Below are positions 6,473 through 7,602 of a stretch of 7,602 nt of DNA, in pieces. Numbering within the stretch: the stretch's first letter is position 1; every line of letters begins with the position of its first letter. Location of the stretch: NCBI GenBank assembly GCA_021823305.1, contig JAKAOE010000083.1, positions 1 to 7,602 of the forward strand. The letters run 5' to 3'. Under the pieces are notes generated by a model. That model had not been told where the DNA came from, did not search any database, and saw only the letters and a program-made list of their open reading frames with translations. The stretch is from Acidobacteriota bacterium (GTDB taxonomy: Bacteria; Acidobacteriota; Terriglobia; Terriglobales; SCQP01). Position numbers and translations under genes: made by a program.

Positions 6473-6668
6473 GGCCCCTCCGCGCCGCCGCCGGCGCGCG
6501 CACCTCCGGACTGCGCCCGCGCTCGGCCTCGTGGCAGTCGCGCAGCGTCAGTACCAGCGCGTTGGTGTCGGCTTGGCGCATCCGCACCAGGCAGCGGCCG
6601 CAAAAGTCGCCGCGCCGGGCCTCAGCCGCGCCGCAGGCGCGGCACGGTTTTGCCGCGGGGCCGGGCAT
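6462..6668 (-). CDS. Small zinc-ribbon-like phage protein (68 aa)
   Basis: This small protein has C9-x2-C12 and C23-x2-C26, that is C-x2-C-x10-C-x2-C, a typical zinc-ribbon or zinc-knuckle layout. Residues 27-48 look helical, and the last 20 residues are Arg/Ala-rich and probably disordered. The ATG at 6668 lies 3 bases after the stop of the upstream gene, and a GGAG inside that gene 8 bases before it can serve as ribosome binding site. The 3' end overlaps the next gene by 11 bases. The Cys spacing is identical to that in the C-terminal ribbon of the 244-aa protein in the same cassette. Function unknown; nucleic acid or protein binding is a family-level guess. Confidence 0.65.
   Translation of the reverse strand: MPGPAAKPCRACGAAEARRGDFCGRCLVRMRQADTNALVLTLRDCHEAERGRSPEVRAPAAARRGRAA
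6475..6481 (-). promoter_or_regulatory. Shine-Dalgarno GGAGGGG deciding the GTG start at 6472
   Basis: On the minus strand GGAGGGG lies just before a GTG at 6472-6470, with 4 bases between GGAGG and the GTG. It lies within the coding region of the 68-aa gene. It supports GTG over any later ATG as the start of the 231-aa protein. Confidence 0.65.
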
Positions 6669-6671
6669 GGG

Positions 6672-7031
6672 CTAGGCTCCGCTTCCCAGCAACGCCCGAA
6701 TCCGCGCTACGCGTTCGCAGTCCCGCTGCGCCGCGGCCAATTGCTGCTGCAGTTGGCCGGCGTCCGCCCGCGCCGCGGCGGCGTCCGCTTGAGCCGCACT
6801 GGCCTGTGACTGGAAGTAGCTCGCCACCTGTTTCGGGCTCGAACTGGCGTGCCAATGGCCGCCGGCATGGCTGCCGCACAGGAGAAAGCCGCATACTTCG
6901 CACAGGAACACCGCCGGCGCCGGGCAGGGATCGATGGCCGCGCCTTTCCAGGTGTCCGCCTGGGCCTGCCGGTTTTCGCAGGCGCCGATCCGGCGCAAGC
7001 ATTGCACGCTGTTGTCCACACTCTCCGCCAT
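6672..7031 (-). CDS. Cys/His-rich putative zinc-binding phage protein with C-terminal coiled coil
   Basis: This is a 119-residue protein of unknown function. Residues 44-61 read C-x2-C-x4-C-x2-H-x3-H-x-H, a spacing reminiscent of B-box or UBP-type zinc fingers. Further cysteines at 11, 18 and 36 could add a second metal site. Residues 69-114 are rich in Ala, Gln, Arg and Glu with hydrophobic residues in helical spacing, and are predicted to be a long amphipathic or coiled-coil helix. The ATG at 7031 is supported by a strong AAGGAG. The gene directly follows the capsid gene and its hairpin, and its TAG stop is 3 bases before the next gene. Binding of zinc, nucleic acid or a protein partner is inference. 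I know no named homologue. Confidence 0.75.
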   Translation of the reverse strand: MAESVDNSVQCLRRIGACENRQAQADTWKGAAIDPCPAPAVFLCEVCGFLLCGSHAGGHWHASSSPKQVASYFQSQASAAQADAAAARADAGQLQQQLAAAQRDCERVARIRALLGSGA

Positions 7032-7037
7032 TTCAAT

Positions 7038-7043
7038 CTCCTT
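7038..7043 (-). promoter_or_regulatory. Shine-Dalgarno site AAGGAG for the 119-aa Cys-rich gene
   Basis: On the minus strand AAGGAG stands 6 bases before the ATG at 7031. It is part of AACAAGGAGA (7037-7046). That ten-base string recurs exactly before the 244-aa gene at 5757-5766, so these two genes share one ribosome-binding cassette. Confidence 0.8.
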
Positions 7044-7047
7044 GTTG

Positions 7048-7088
7048 CGCGGCGGGCCGTGGCGGCGCCGCCGCCACGGCCCGCCGCG
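7048..7088. repeat. Perfect 20-bp inverted repeat (hairpin) behind the capsid gene
   Basis: Bases 7048-7067 are the exact reverse complement of 7069-7088, with a single central base at 7068. In RNA this would form a stem of about 19 bp with a GGC loop, almost entirely G-C. It lies between the capsid stop (7092) and the ribosome binding site of the next gene (7038-7043), and fills most of the largest non-coding gap in the window. No T-run follows on either strand, so it is not a canonical intrinsic terminator. A partial transcription block, an RNA processing site, or a 3' stabilising structure for capsid mRNA are all possible. Confidence 0.85.
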
Positions 7089-7091
7089 GAG

Positions 7092-7602
7092 TTAGTAGCC
7101 CGAAGGCAACGCCAGCGAGGTCACCGATGAGACCGCGCGTGGATTGTCAATGAAGAACTGCACGCCGGTGACCAGGTAGAAGAGGTAGCTGGCGGCAATG
7201 CCGCCGGACGCTCCGTACACCGGAAACACGGTCGTGCCTCCGACCTCGTAGTAGTCGATCGGCAACCATTCCACCCGTCCCCAGGTTTCCAGGTTCACCA
7301 GGTCGAGCCGGGTGGTGTCGGCGTGGATGTTCTCGCGGATCTTCACGCCGCCCATCGTCTTGTTGCGGAAGAGCAGGTCGAGGTCCTGGTTCGCCCCACC
7401 CTTCTCGATCTCGCTGATCACGAACCCCAACTCCTCATAGGCCGCCACCTGCGCCGGATGCCCATGCCAGATGAGCGAGCCCAGGCCGTCCACGCCGATG
7501 GCCTGGCGGATCTGGTTGAACGCCAGGCGCACCGGCGGCAGGGTCAACGCCGCGTTGTTCGCGGTTACGCCGTTCGCCACCGCGTACGGATTGGCGCGGC
7601 TG
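7092..7602 (-). CDS. Phage major capsid protein, C-terminal part (cut by right window edge)
   Basis: The reading frame is open through the right edge and ends with TAA at 7092-7094, leaving 169 visible residues of a longer protein. A GTG at 7580 lies in frame but is probably internal, because the frame continues upstream with a plausible sequence (SRANPYAVANGV). The visible part resembles the C-terminal half of HK97-fold capsid proteins of metagenomic tailed phages. It has an Ala/Leu-rich helix with LAFNQIRQAIG, then IWHGHPAQVAAYEELGF, a GGVKIRENIHAD segment, a WGRVEWLPIDYY strand, a VFPVYGASGG turn, and a tail FFIDNPRA...ALPSGY. Such proteins build the icosahedral shell. The assignment rests on remembered family pattern rather than on a single catalytic motif. 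No scaffold or protease is visible in the window. A strong hairpin follows the stop codon. Confidence 0.78.
   Translation of the reverse strand, partial: SRANPYAVANGVTANNAALTLPPVRLAFNQIRQAIGVDGLGSLIWHGHPAQVAAYEELGFVISEIEKGGANQDLDLLFRNKTMGGVKIRENIHADTTRLDLVNLETWGRVEWLPIDYYEVGGTTVFPVYGASGGIAASYLFYLVTGVQFFIDNPRAVSSVTSLALPSGY

Noticed and set aside
5470..6675. Plus-strand frame of 401 codons opposite the 231-aa, 68-aa and 244-aa genes.
   Set aside because: It is antisense to three supported genes, contains long Arg/Pro/Ala runs and no recognisable motif.
1..7602. Search for CRISPR arrays, tRNA genes, attachment sites, insertion sequences and anti-phage defence genes.
   Set aside because: No regular direct repeats with spacers, no tRNA-like cloverleaf, no transposase or integrase motifs and no defence-family signatures were seen. 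The window is accounted for by phage structural genes.

Overview
The window is a GC-rich, gene-dense stretch of a tailed double-stranded DNA bacteriophage or prophage (Caudoviricetes-like). It covers part of the head and connector module plus a large tail-spike-like gene. All eleven genes that I accept lie on the minus strand and read from the right edge to the left edge. No bacterial housekeeping gene, tRNA, rRNA, integrase, CRISPR array or insertion sequence is visible. I therefore cannot tell a free phage from a prophage, and the host is not identifiable. The high GC content and a spike leader ending in an Ala/Gln-rich segment would suit a soil Acidobacteriota-type host, but that is a weak inference.

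Layout in transcription order: (1) the C-terminal part of the major capsid protein, cut by the right edge (7602-7092); (2) a perfect GC-rich 20-bp inverted repeat just after the capsid stop (7088-7048); (3) a 119-aa Cys/His-rich protein with a coiled coil (7031-6672); (4) a 68-aa zinc-ribbon-like protein (6668-6462); (5) a 231-aa Trp-rich phage protein of unknown function (6472-5777); (6) a 244-aa phage protein ending in a zinc ribbon (5750-5016); (7) a 230-aa head-tail adaptor-like protein (5016-4324); (8) a 68-aa phage protein with a YPI-HAR-type motif (4309-4103); (9) a 957-aa parallel-beta-helix, tail-spike-like protein that unexpectedly starts with a signal-peptide-like or lipoprotein-like leader (4106-1233); (10) a 158-aa protein with a probable fibronectin-III-like domain (1233-757); (11) a 128-aa degenerate GNAT-like protein (760-374); (12) the N-terminus of a probable portal protein, cut by the left edge (377-1).

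The genes are packed with almost no spacing. Several stop and start codons overlap (GTGA, ATGA, TGATG, TAGTG), which suggests one translationally coupled transcript. The capsid forms the shell. The adaptor and portal would form the connector. The spike and the Fn3-like protein would be surface or tail components. The small Cys-rich proteins and the 231-aa protein have no assignable role.

The points most worth a second look are the leader and the fully paired cysteines of the spike-like protein, the large palindrome behind the capsid gene, the cluster of three different putative zinc-binding proteins, the GNAT-like protein without a recognisable acetyl-CoA loop, and the gene order with capsid upstream of portal.
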